Assembly (NCBI GenBank): GCA_020347585.1
Contig: CP070733.1
Coordinates: 549,568 to 558,385, forward strand
DNA: 8,818 nucleotides
Direction of reading: 5' to 3'
Source: Pseudomonadota bacterium
Lineage (GTDB): Bacteria > Pseudomonadota > Gammaproteobacteria > CAMYNG01
Position numbers and translations under genes: made by a program
Part shown: positions 1 to 5,330 of the stretch, piece after piece
Position numbering within the stretch: position 1 is the first letter of the stretch
Layout: the number at the start of each line of letters is the position of its first letter
Notes under the pieces: model-generated
What the model saw: only the letters and a program-made list of their open reading frames with translations
Database searches by the model: none
Told to the model about the DNA's origin: nothing

Positions 1-1
1 C

Positions 2-418
2 ACCCTGCGCTCGGTGCTGGGCCAACACGAACTCGACGAGATGCTCTCCGAACGCGAGAAACTGAATTCGGACATCCAGGTAATCCTCGACGAACAGACC
101 GACGCATGGGGCATTAAGGTCTCCAACGTCGAAATCAAGCACGTCGATCTGGACGAGAGCATGGTGCGCGCAATTGCCAAGCAGGCCGAGGCCGAACGCG
201 TGAGGCGCGCCAAGATCATCCATGCCGAAGGCGAACTGCAGGCCTCCGAGAAACTGCTCGGCGCGGCACGCACTCTCGTACAAGAACCACAGGCGATGCA
301 GTTGCGCTACATGCAAACGCTCACCGAGATTGCCGGCGACAAATCCTCGACCATTGTGTTCCCGCTGCCCATGGAACTGCTCGACGCCATGCGCTCCTTT
401 GCCAAACCGCGCGAGTAG
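2..418 (+). CDS. Slipin/stomatin-type SPFH (Band 7) protein, C-terminal part
   Basis: The reading frame is open from base 2 to the TAG at 416-418, so the start and the N-terminal membrane anchor lie outside the window. A GTG at 14 is only an internal codon. The visible 138 residues hold the end of the SPFH domain (TLRSVLGQHELDEML, then a short segment ending in IKHVDLDESM) followed by the alanine/glutamate-rich helix AIAKQAEAERVRRAKIIHAE, which is diagnostic of slipins and prokaryotic stomatins. The C-terminus (STIVFPLPMELLDAM) also fits that family. Known slipins form oligomeric rings on the inner membrane and are often encoded beside an NfeD-type partner; the partner, if present, would be upstream and is not visible. 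QmcA/HflK-type SPFH proteins are less likely because of the close match to the slipin tail. Confidence 0.9.
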   Translation, partial: TLRSVLGQHELDEMLSEREKLNSDIQVILDEQTDAWGIKVSNVEIKHVDLDESMVRAIAKQAEAERVRRAKIIHAEGELQASEKLLGAARTLVQEPQAMQLRYMQTLTEIAGDKSSTIVFPLPMELLDAMRSFAKPRE

Positions 419-442
419 GCGCGCGCAGCGGAACATTGTGTT

Positions 443-451
443 TGCTATATT
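443..451 (+). promoter_or_regulatory. Extended -10 promoter for the cytochrome c gene
   Basis: TGC followed by TATATT forms an extended -10 element in an AT-rich pocket within GC-rich DNA, 59 bases before the cytochrome start codon. No good -35 box is visible at the usual distance, which extended -10 promoters can do without. Transcription would start near 458. The perfect 10-base palindrome TTGTTAACAA (450-459) overlaps the inferred start site and could be an operator, but no known regulator site is recognised in it. Confidence 0.45.
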
Positions 452-510
452 GTTAACAAACGGACACCAGCACATGGCGGTGTTCGCGCATACATCCCGG
501 AGCAAGCCCC

Positions 511-825
511 ATGAGCGATAGCACCAGGGTAGTTCTTGCCGGCGCGGCAACGGCGCTAGTAGTGCTGTCGGGCGTTGTCTTCGCGCAAGTTGAAAACCCG
601 CAACGCGGGCGCCTGCTGTACGAAAATCACTGTACCGGCTGCCACGACAGCGTGGCGCATACCCGCGCCAGCCACAAGGCCACCAACACCCAGGAAGTGC
701 GCGCGCAGGTCGCGCGCTGGGCGAGTGAGCTAAAACTTCACTGGAGCACCCAGGAAATAGGCGATGTCAGCCGCTATGTGGCGGGGCATTTCTATGATTT
801 CGGCGCAGTGCCGGCAGAGAAATAG
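511..825 (+). CDS. Small exported c-type cytochrome, single haem
   Basis: This 104-residue protein has a short N-terminus with one Arg, a hydrophobic stretch at about residues 7-24 and a likely signal peptidase I site after Ala25 (VFA|QVE), leaving a periplasmic protein of about 79 residues. The haem-binding motif is CTGCH at residues 41-45, so it is a class I-like monohaem cytochrome. The mature part has no methionine at all, so the usual Met sixth ligand is absent; His50, His55, His77 and His93 are candidates. The C-terminal part (RAQVARWASELKLHWSTQEI) resembles a family of short gammaproteobacterial cytochromes I recall, whose partners are not established. The ATG at 511 has GGAG at 499-502 as its ribosome binding site. 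Its redox partner is unknown. Confidence 0.88.
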   Translation: MSDSTRVVLAGAATALVVLSGVVFAQVENPQRGRLLYENHCTGCHDSVAHTRASHKATNTQEVRAQVARWASELKLHWSTQEIGDVSRYVAGHFYDFGAVPAEK

Positions 826-837
826 ACCTGCACGTAG

Positions 838-859
838 AAAAAAGCCGGAGTGCTCCGGC
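838..859 (-). terminator. Intrinsic terminator acting on leftward transcription
   Basis: On the minus strand the sequence is GCCGGAG-CA-CTCCGGC followed directly by six T. This folds as a six-base-pair GC-rich stem with a four-base loop and a U tract, a canonical rho-independent terminator. On the plus strand the hairpin is preceded by the A run and followed by CGGAAAATG, so it lacks a U tract in that direction. The flanking genes (cytochrome c and aldolase) both run rightward, so the only gene it could serve inside the window is the leftward rubredoxin gene. Confidence 0.65.
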
Positions 860-903
860 CGGAAAATGAGCATCGTCACACGTCACCCCGAGGGGCAGCG
901 CAC

Positions 904-1461
904 ATGACCTTGCGCAAAGATCTGATCGACCATTATCACTGGCTGCGCCAGTACGGCCTAAATGACTCGCACAGCGGCAATGGCTCGGTACGCGAGGGCG
1001 ACAGTATCTGGGTCACGCCAACCGGCGCCTGCGCCGACACAGTGCAACCGGGGGAACTGGTGCGCTGCGACATCCATGGTAACGTGGGCGGCAGCGCTTC
1101 TATCGACGCCCCGTTGCACATCGCAGTCTACCAGCACAACCCCGACGCGCGCGCAGTACTGCACAGCCACGGCCCGTTCACCGTCGCACTAACGCTGAAG
1201 GGCGAGGACTACTCACCAGTGGACTTCGAAGGCCAGTTTTATTTTCCACTGGTGCCGGTGATCGACATACCGCACCAGGAATATCTGCGTGATGCCCCGC
1301 GGCGCGTAGCCGAAACGCTCGCCGACTACCGCATTGTAGTGGTGCGCGGCCACGGCGTGTACGCGCAGGCCGAGTCGGTCAACCTCGCATACAAGTGGAC
1401 CTGCTCACTGGAGCAATCCGCGAAAACGGAATACCTGGCGCGCCAGCTCGGTAACATGTAG
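904..1461 (+). CDS. Class II aldolase/adducin-family protein
   Basis: The 185-residue protein has the class II aldolase fold signatures: SGNGSVR (residues 24-30, phosphate-binding SGNxSxR type), WVTPTG (36-41), and the metal ligands His87 and His89 in LHSHGP plus His150 in RGHGVYA. Known relatives (FucA, AraD, MtnB) are cytosolic Zn enzymes that cleave, epimerise or dehydrate sugar phosphates. The usual catalytic Glu before PxxH (Glu73 of FucA) appears to be Asp68 here (SIDAPLH). The substrate cannot be told from sequence. The ATG at 904 is preferred: AGGGG at 891-895 precedes it by 8 bases and the protein then begins MTLRKDLIDHYHWL as expected. The in-frame GTG at 850 lies within the terminator hairpin. 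It is tail to tail with rubredoxin, 7 bases apart. No sugar-pathway gene is nearby to suggest a role. Confidence 0.88.
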   Translation: MTLRKDLIDHYHWLRQYGLNDSHSGNGSVREGDSIWVTPTGACADTVQPGELVRCDIHGNVGGSASIDAPLHIAVYQHNPDARAVLHSHGPFTVALTLKGEDYSPVDFEGQFYFPLVPVIDIPHQEYLRDAPRRVAETLADYRIVVVRGHGVYAQAESVNLAYKWTCSLEQSAKTEYLARQLGNM

Positions 1462-1468
1462 CGCCAGC

Positions 1469-1639
1469 TTACACCTCAATCATCTCGAAGTCCGATTTGC
1501 TGGCGCCGCACTCAGGGCACGCCCAGGTTTCCGGGATATCCTCCCAGCGGGTACCAGGTGCGATACCCTCGTCCGGCAGCCCCTTTTCTTCGTTGTAGAC
1601 AAACCCGCAAACAACACACATCCAGGATTTGTAGGCCAT
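1469..1639 (-). CDS. rubA: Rubredoxin
   Basis: This 56-residue protein holds the two rubredoxin knuckles, CVVCG near the N-terminus and CPECGASKSDFE near the C-terminus, which bind one iron through four cysteines. The core (YNEEKGLPDEGIAPGTRWEDIP, here split as YNEEKGLPDEGIAP and GTRWEDIP) and the length of about 55 residues are typical of the short one-iron type. It is a cytosolic one-electron carrier; partners could be a rubredoxin reductase or a peroxide- or alkane-type oxidase, none visible here. The start at 1639 (MAYKSWMC) is chosen over an upstream in-frame start at 1678 because the 13 extra residues are Arg-rich and unlike the family; an AGG lies just ahead of it. It is divergent from thiD, an arrangement common in gammaproteobacteria. 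Confidence 0.95.
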   Translation of the reverse strand: MAYKSWMCVVCGFVYNEEKGLPDEGIAPGTRWEDIPETWACPECGASKSDFEMIEV

Positions 1640-1668
1640 TAACCTGTCCCGTCGCCAAAGACGGCGCG

Positions 1669-1677
1669 ATTGTCGCA
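1669..1677 (-). promoter_or_regulatory. Possible extended -10 promoter for rubredoxin
   Basis: On the minus strand TGC-GACAAT matches an extended -10 element, with four of six bases of the hexamer. It lies 29 bases ahead of the rubredoxin ATG, so the mRNA would have a leader of about 20 bases. No convincing -35 box is present. The call rests on position and one short motif only. Confidence 0.28.
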
Positions 1678-1715
1678 TGTTTTCGTGCGGCGCGAAATCC
1701 GCGGCCGACGCAGGG

Positions 1716-1724
1716 TGTTAAAAT
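1716..1724 (+). promoter_or_regulatory. Extended -10 promoter for thiD-thiE
   Basis: TGT-TAAAAT fits an extended -10 element (five of six bases of the hexamer) in an AT-rich patch. Transcription would start near 1731, giving a leader of about 45 bases before the thiD ATG. That is too short for a TPP riboswitch, and I see no THI-box sequence in the region, so thiamine feedback by riboswitch is not supported here. No clear -35 box is visible. Confidence 0.45.
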
Positions 1725-1775
1725 GATTTTTCGTTTCCGCATTCCTGCCACGCGATTATCGCCCGACCCGATACC

Positions 1776-2585
1776 ATGACCGATCAACCCTCCGCAATCC
1801 CCGTGGTCATGACCGTCTCCGGCCTCGATCCCGGCGGCGGAGCCGGCATCCAGGCGGATATCGAGGCCATCGCCAGCATGGGCTGTCACGCCGCGCCGGT
1901 AGTCACCGCCCTGACCGTGCAGGACACTAAACGCCTGCAGCGTTTCGTCGCCACCGACAGTCTGCTGCTGGTGGAGCAGGCGCGTGCGGTGCTCGAAGAT
2001 ATGACTGTCGGTGCCATCAAGATCGGCATGGTCGGCAGCGTCGCCGTTGCCGAAGTGCTGCATAGCCTGCTGGTGGACTACCCCGATGTTCCGGTAGTGC
2101 TGGACCCGGTGTTGGCCGCCGGCGGCGGTGGGGAGCTGGCCGGCGACGAGACCATTGCCGCGGTTAAATCCCTGCTGCTCACGCAGACCACGATCCTCAC
2201 ACCCAACAGCGTTGAAGCGCGTGCACTGGCGCACGAAGCCGACACGCTTGATGCCTGCGCGCAGCAACTGCAGAACCTGGGCTGCGAGTACGTACTGATC
2301 ACCGGCGCACACGAGCCGACCGAACAGGTCGTGAACGTCTTGTACGGCAATTACCGCCGCCTCGAGACGTTTCGCTGGCCGCGCCTGCCCCACAGCTACC
2401 ATGGGTCGGGCTGCACGCTGGCCGCCGCGATTGCCGGATTGCTGGCGCAGGGCCGCGAGCCGTTCACCGCCGTACACGAGGCGCAGGAATATGCGTGGGA
2501 GACGCTGCGCCACGGCTACCGCATCGGCAGGGGGCAGATGATTCCCAACCGCCTGTTCTGGGCGCGCGGCACGGAGGAAGAATGA
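1776..2585 (+). CDS. thiD: Hydroxymethylpyrimidine/phosphomethylpyrimidine kinase
   Basis: ThiD phosphorylates hydroxymethylpyrimidine (HMP) and then HMP phosphate with ATP, giving the pyrimidine half of thiamine. The 269-residue protein is a full-length ribokinase-fold kinase. It shows the N-terminal substrate loop SGLDPGGGAGIQADI (residues 15-29), the central VVLDPVL (107-113) and TPNSVEA (142-148) segments, ITGAH (175-179) for nucleotide binding, and the catalytic anion-hole motif HGSGCTLAAAIA (209-220) with Cys213. The ATG at 1776 gives the expected short N-terminus, although no clear Shine-Dalgarno sequence precedes it. Its TGA overlaps the thiE ATG (ATGA), pointing to translational coupling. 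It is divergent from rubredoxin. Confidence 0.95.
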   Translation: MTDQPSAIPVVMTVSGLDPGGGAGIQADIEAIASMGCHAAPVVTALTVQDTKRLQRFVATDSLLLVEQARAVLEDMTVGAIKIGMVGSVAVAEVLHSLLVDYPDVPVVLDPVLAAGGGGELAGDETIAAVKSLLLTQTTILTPNSVEARALAHEADTLDACAQQLQNLGCEYVLITGAHEPTEQVVNVLYGNYRRLETFRWPRLPHSYHGSGCTLAAAIAGLLAQGREPFTAVHEAQEYAWETLRHGYRIGRGQMIPNRLFWARGTEEE

Positions 2586-3238
2586 GCCATTTCGCACTGC
2601 GCGGCCTGTATGCCATCGTCGACGTCACTGACGCCGCCGGCGCCGGGCGACTTATCGATGCGGCGTTGCAGGCGCTGGCGGGCGGCGCGGCGCTGGTACA
2701 GTACCGCAACAAGGGCGGCGATGCGCAACAGCGCACGGCGCAGGCGCGCTTGCTGCTCGACGCGTGTAACCGTTATCACGTACCACTGCTAATCAACGAC
2801 GATACGGAGCTGGCGCTGGAGGTAGGCGCACATGGAGTGCACATCGGACAGCAGGATACGCCCTTGGCCCTGGCGCGCGAGCGGCTCGGCGCGGATGCCA
2901 TCATCGGGGTATCGTGCAACAACCGCTACGAGCTGGCCGTGGCCGCGGCGAAGAGCGGTGCTAACTACATCGCATTCGGCCGGTTCTTTGCTTCGCGGAC
3001 CAAGCCTGAGGCGCCACAGGCGGAAATGGAGTTGATTGCACGCGCGAAACTGGAGTTGCAGGTGCCGATCGCCGTCATCGGTGGCATCACCCTGGACAAT
3101 GCGCCAGCGCTGCTCGAGGCCGGCGCCGATATGCTGGCCGTCATCCACGGTCTGTTCGGGTCGCAGGGCATCGAGGCGACGGCGCGGCGCTTCGTGCAGC
3201 TGATTCAAAGCCAGAAAATCAGGCAGGGCACAGCGTAA
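2582..3238 (+). CDS. thiE: Thiamine-phosphate synthase
   Basis: ThiE joins HMP diphosphate and thiazole phosphate to make thiamine monophosphate, releasing pyrophosphate. The 218-residue TIM-barrel protein carries GLYAIVD (8-14), the pyrophosphate motif VQYRNK (39-44), Mg-binding INDD (71-74) and GVHIGQQD (85-92, with Asp92), IGVSCNN (108-114), the FASRTKP loop (136-142, with Lys141), AVIGGI (164-169) and AGADMLAVI (180-188). The start at 2582 has GGAGG at 2573-2577 four bases upstream and gives the normal N-terminus; a GTG at 2495 in the same frame would add residues encoded inside thiD and is rejected. It follows thiD with a four-base overlap and is almost certainly co-transcribed with it. 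Confidence 0.95.
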   Translation: MSHFALRGLYAIVDVTDAAGAGRLIDAALQALAGGAALVQYRNKGGDAQQRTAQARLLLDACNRYHVPLLINDDTELALEVGAHGVHIGQQDTPLALARERLGADAIIGVSCNNRYELAVAAAKSGANYIAFGRFFASRTKPEAPQAEMELIARAKLELQVPIAVIGGITLDNAPALLEAGADMLAVIHGLFGSQGIEATARRFVQLIQSQKIRQGTA

Positions 3239-3246
3239 CCTGAACG

Positions 3247-3252
3247 TATAAT
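3247..3252 (+). promoter_or_regulatory. Consensus -10 box, possible hemL promoter
   Basis: A perfect TATAAT stands 9 bases after the thiE stop codon. No good -35 hexamer or TGn extension is visible, so strength is uncertain. Transcription would begin near 3259, giving hemL a leader of about 170 bases separate from thiD-thiE. The first bases of that mRNA would be ATG-TAG (3259-3264). A possible stem in the leader pairs GCAACC (3378-3383) with GGTTGC (3398-3403), 17 bases before the hemL ribosome binding site. Confidence 0.45.
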
Positions 3253-3431
3253 ATCGCCATGTAGAAGAACTGCGTTCACTGTGCCGGGACAGCCGGCGCA
3301 CAATTGCGTCTCGATGGCGGCAGAACGTCAAACCGATGCGCACCATTGGCGACAAACAGTTGGACCGTGAACTTTATGCAACCCCGGCGTGATCTGTGGT
3401 TGCGATTCCTTCGTCCCATTGAGGAAGAAAA

Positions 3432-4712
3432 ATGACTCGCTCGCACGACCTGTTTCAACAAGCTCAACAACATATTCCCGGCGGCGTGAACTCGCCGGTG
3501 CGCGCCTTCAAGGGCGTGGGCGGGGACCCCGTATTCTTTACACGCGGCGAGGGTGCCTGCCTGTTCGACGAGGACGGTCAGCGCTACATCGACTATGTTG
3601 GATCCTGGGGTCCGATGATCGTCGGCCACAGCCATCCGCAGGTAGTCAAGGCAGTACAGGACGCCGCGGCACGCGGCCTGAGCTTTGGCGCGCCGACGGC
3701 GCTGGAAACGCAGATGGCAGATCGAGTCTGCCAGCTTGTGCCGTCGCTGGATTTGGTGCGCATGGTGAACTCAGGCACTGAGGCCACCATGAGCGCGATA
3801 CGCCTGGCGCGCGGCTATACCGGGCGCGACAAGATCATCAAGTTCGAGGGCTGTTATCACGGCCACGCCGACTCGCTGTTGGTCAAGGCCGGCTCGGGCG
3901 CGCTAACGCTCGGCGTGCCCACCTCGCCCGGCGTACCGGCAGCGCTCGCCGAGCATACCGTCACGCTCGACTACAACGACATAGCGCAGGTACGCTCGGT
4001 CATGGAGGAGATCGGCTACCAGGTAGCCTGCATCATCGTCGAGCCGGTGGCCGGCAACATGAACTGCGTACCGCCGGTACCCGGCTTCCTCGAAGGACTA
4101 CGCGAGATATGCGACACACACGGCACCGTCCTGATCTTCGATGAGGTGATGACCGGATTCCGGGTCGCCCTGGGCGGAGCGCAACAACACTATAGCGTTA
4201 CACCGGACCTGACTACGCTCGGCAAGGTGATCGGTGGCGGCATGCCAGTGGGCGCCTTCGGTGGCAAGCGCGCCATCATGGAACAAATTGCACCGCTGGG
4301 TCCGGTGTATCAGGCCGGCACGCTGTCGGGTAACCCGGTCGCCATGGCAGCGGGCCTGGCGAACCTCGAACTCATCACGCAGCCTGGCTTTTACGACGAT
4401 CTGGCGCACAGCACCGCCGCTCTCATGGACGGCCTGCGCGAACGCGCGCGGCAGGCGGGGATCCCTCTGACTACCAACCAGGTCGGCGGCATGTTCGGCT
4501 TTTTCTTCACCGATGCACCGCAGGTCAGCAACTTCCGTCAGGTCAGCGCCTGTGACGTTGAACGCTTCGGAAAATTCTTTCACGGCATGCTGGAACGCGG
4601 CGTGTACCTTGCGCCCTCGGCGTTCGAGGCCGGCTTCGTGTCCAGCGCCCACAGCGATGCAGACCTCGAGGCGACCCTCGAGGCAGCCGCGCAAACCCTC
4701 GAGACGCTGTAA
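3432..4712 (+). CDS. hemL: Glutamate-1-semialdehyde 2,1-aminomutase
   Basis: HemL converts glutamate-1-semialdehyde to 5-aminolevulinate with pyridoxal phosphate, the second step of the C5 route to haem. The 426-residue protein has the family's usual length. It shows IPGGVNSPVRAF (15-26), the VNSGTEATMSA cofactor-phosphate loop (112-122), the gating loop SGALTLGVPTSPGVP (155-169), EPVAGNMN (204-211), FDEVMTGFR (236-244, with Asp237 binding the cofactor pyridine nitrogen) and the Schiff-base lysine Lys265 in TLGKVIGGGMPVGAFGG. The ATG at 3432 has GAGGAAG at 3421-3427 upstream. It lies in the same direction as thiE but 193 bases away, with a -10 box in the gap, so it may have its own promoter as well as readthrough. 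Confidence 0.96.
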   Translation: MTRSHDLFQQAQQHIPGGVNSPVRAFKGVGGDPVFFTRGEGACLFDEDGQRYIDYVGSWGPMIVGHSHPQVVKAVQDAAARGLSFGAPTALETQMADRVCQLVPSLDLVRMVNSGTEATMSAIRLARGYTGRDKIIKFEGCYHGHADSLLVKAGSGALTLGVPTSPGVPAALAEHTVTLDYNDIAQVRSVMEEIGYQVACIIVEPVAGNMNCVPPVPGFLEGLREICDTHGTVLIFDEVMTGFRVALGGAQQHYSVTPDLTTLGKVIGGGMPVGAFGGKRAIMEQIAPLGPVYQAGTLSGNPVAMAAGLANLELITQPGFYDDLAHSTAALMDGLRERARQAGIPLTTNQVGGMFGFFFTDAPQVSNFRQVSACDVERFGKFFHGMLERGVYLAPSAFEAGFVSSAHSDADLEATLEAAAQTLETL

Positions 4713-4727
4713 TGGGCCGCCGTGGCA

Positions 4728-4740
4728 AGTTCCTGGAACT
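4728..4740. repeat. 13-base palindrome between hemL and the TIGR02444 gene
   Basis: AGTTCC-T-GGAACT is a perfect palindrome in the 46-base tail-to-tail spacer. With a one-base centre it cannot form a stable hairpin and has no T run, so it is not a standard terminator. It could be a protein-binding site or chance. Confidence 0.3.
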
Positions 4741-4758
4741 GACGACGCACCGCCGCAA

Positions 4759-5298
4759 CTAACCAGCCGCCCGGCCCGACCGGGATTGAAGCGCCGCGAT
4801 CGTTTCTACCAACGCATCAAGGTCGCGGTGCAACGGCGAATCGCTCGATGCCCCCAGCAGGCGCACGCCGATGGCAAGGTTGCGGCGGGCATCGCGGCGG
4901 CGCTGTTGCGCTGTGGTGCGCCCGCAGGGCTTGATACCGCGCAACGTCAGTTCGAGTAGCAGTTGCTCAACGTGCTCTGCGGCAACCTCGCTGCGCAGCA
5001 GTTCCTTGTACAACGCCGAAAACGCCCTGTCCGGCGTTGCGGCCTTTGCTGTTCGACGCGCGACACGCAGCGGCAACACGATACGATCGTGCCAGAGCGC
5101 AATCGCATCGATCGCGTCCTGCAGCGCGCGCTTCGCGACTTGTCCCCGGCCGCTAAAACCAAGCCAGCAACAGCACAACATGACATTGACGTTGAGGGCG
5201 TAGCGATCCTGTAATTGCAGGCAGATATCCTCCACCGGCTGATGCCCGTAGCACTCGAGCGAGAAACACCACAACCCGCCGCTCGTGGACTCACTCAT
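4759..5298 (-). CDS. TIGR02444 (DUF2390) family protein
   Basis: This 179-residue protein is recognised by its N-terminal signature LWCFSLECYG (9-18), then VEDICLQLQDRYALNVNVML (22-41) and the aromatic/cysteine stretch CCCWLG (42-47). The rest is helical, with a second conserved block around RAFSALYKELLRSEVAAEHV. The length is in the range I recall for this gammaproteobacterial family. Its function is not known to me. It has no signal peptide or membrane segment and is probably cytosolic. The Arg-rich C-terminal end is likely disordered. The ATG at 5298 has AGGGG about 10 bases upstream. It converges on hemL and diverges from the membrane-protein gene at 5331 with only 32 bases between start codons. 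Confidence 0.82.
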   Translation of the reverse strand: MSESTSGGLWCFSLECYGHQPVEDICLQLQDRYALNVNVMLCCCWLGFSGRGQVAKRALQDAIDAIALWHDRIVLPLRVARRTAKAATPDRAFSALYKELLRSEVAAEHVEQLLLELTLRGIKPCGRTTAQQRRRDARRNLAIGVRLLGASSDSPLHRDLDALVETIAALQSRSGRAAG

Positions 5299-5317
5299 GG
5301 GCGCGCCGCCCCTGGCA

Positions 5318-5323
5318 TATAAT
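5318..5323 (+). promoter_or_regulatory. Consensus -10 box directly before the DedA-PAP2-LssY gene
   Basis: A perfect TATAAT is followed by 7 bases and then the ATG at 5331, so transcription would start on or next to the A of the start codon and give a leaderless mRNA. No Shine-Dalgarno sequence is present before that ATG. The -35 region would fall at about 5294-5300, across the start codon of the divergent gene, and does not match the consensus well. Confidence 0.5.
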
Positions 5324-5330
5324 CGCTGGC

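Noticed and set aside
850..903. Upstream GTG start that would extend the aldolase by 18 residues
   Set aside because: The GTG lies inside the terminator hairpin, the added residues are not family-like, and the ATG at 904 has a well-placed AGGGG.
1640..1678. Longer rubredoxin start
   Set aside because: The extra 13 residues are Arg-rich and unlike rubredoxins, while MAYKSWMC is the usual N-terminus.
1639..1776. TPP riboswitch upstream of thiD
   Set aside because: The likely leader is about 45 bases and no THI-box motif is present in the whole 136-base gap.
2495..2581. GTG start for thiE inside thiD
   Set aside because: It would add 29 residues read from thiD in another frame. The ATG at 2582 has GGAGG four bases upstream and gives the normal ThiE N-terminus.
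1512..2597. Long leftward open frame opposite thiD
   Set aside because: It is a shadow of thiD codon usage in GC-rich DNA, and it also covers rubredoxin in another frame. The translation is low in conserved features.
3281..3301. Hairpin GTGCCGG/CCGGCGCAC after thiE as a terminator
   Set aside because: The stem is broken by a two-base bulge and there is no T run after it.
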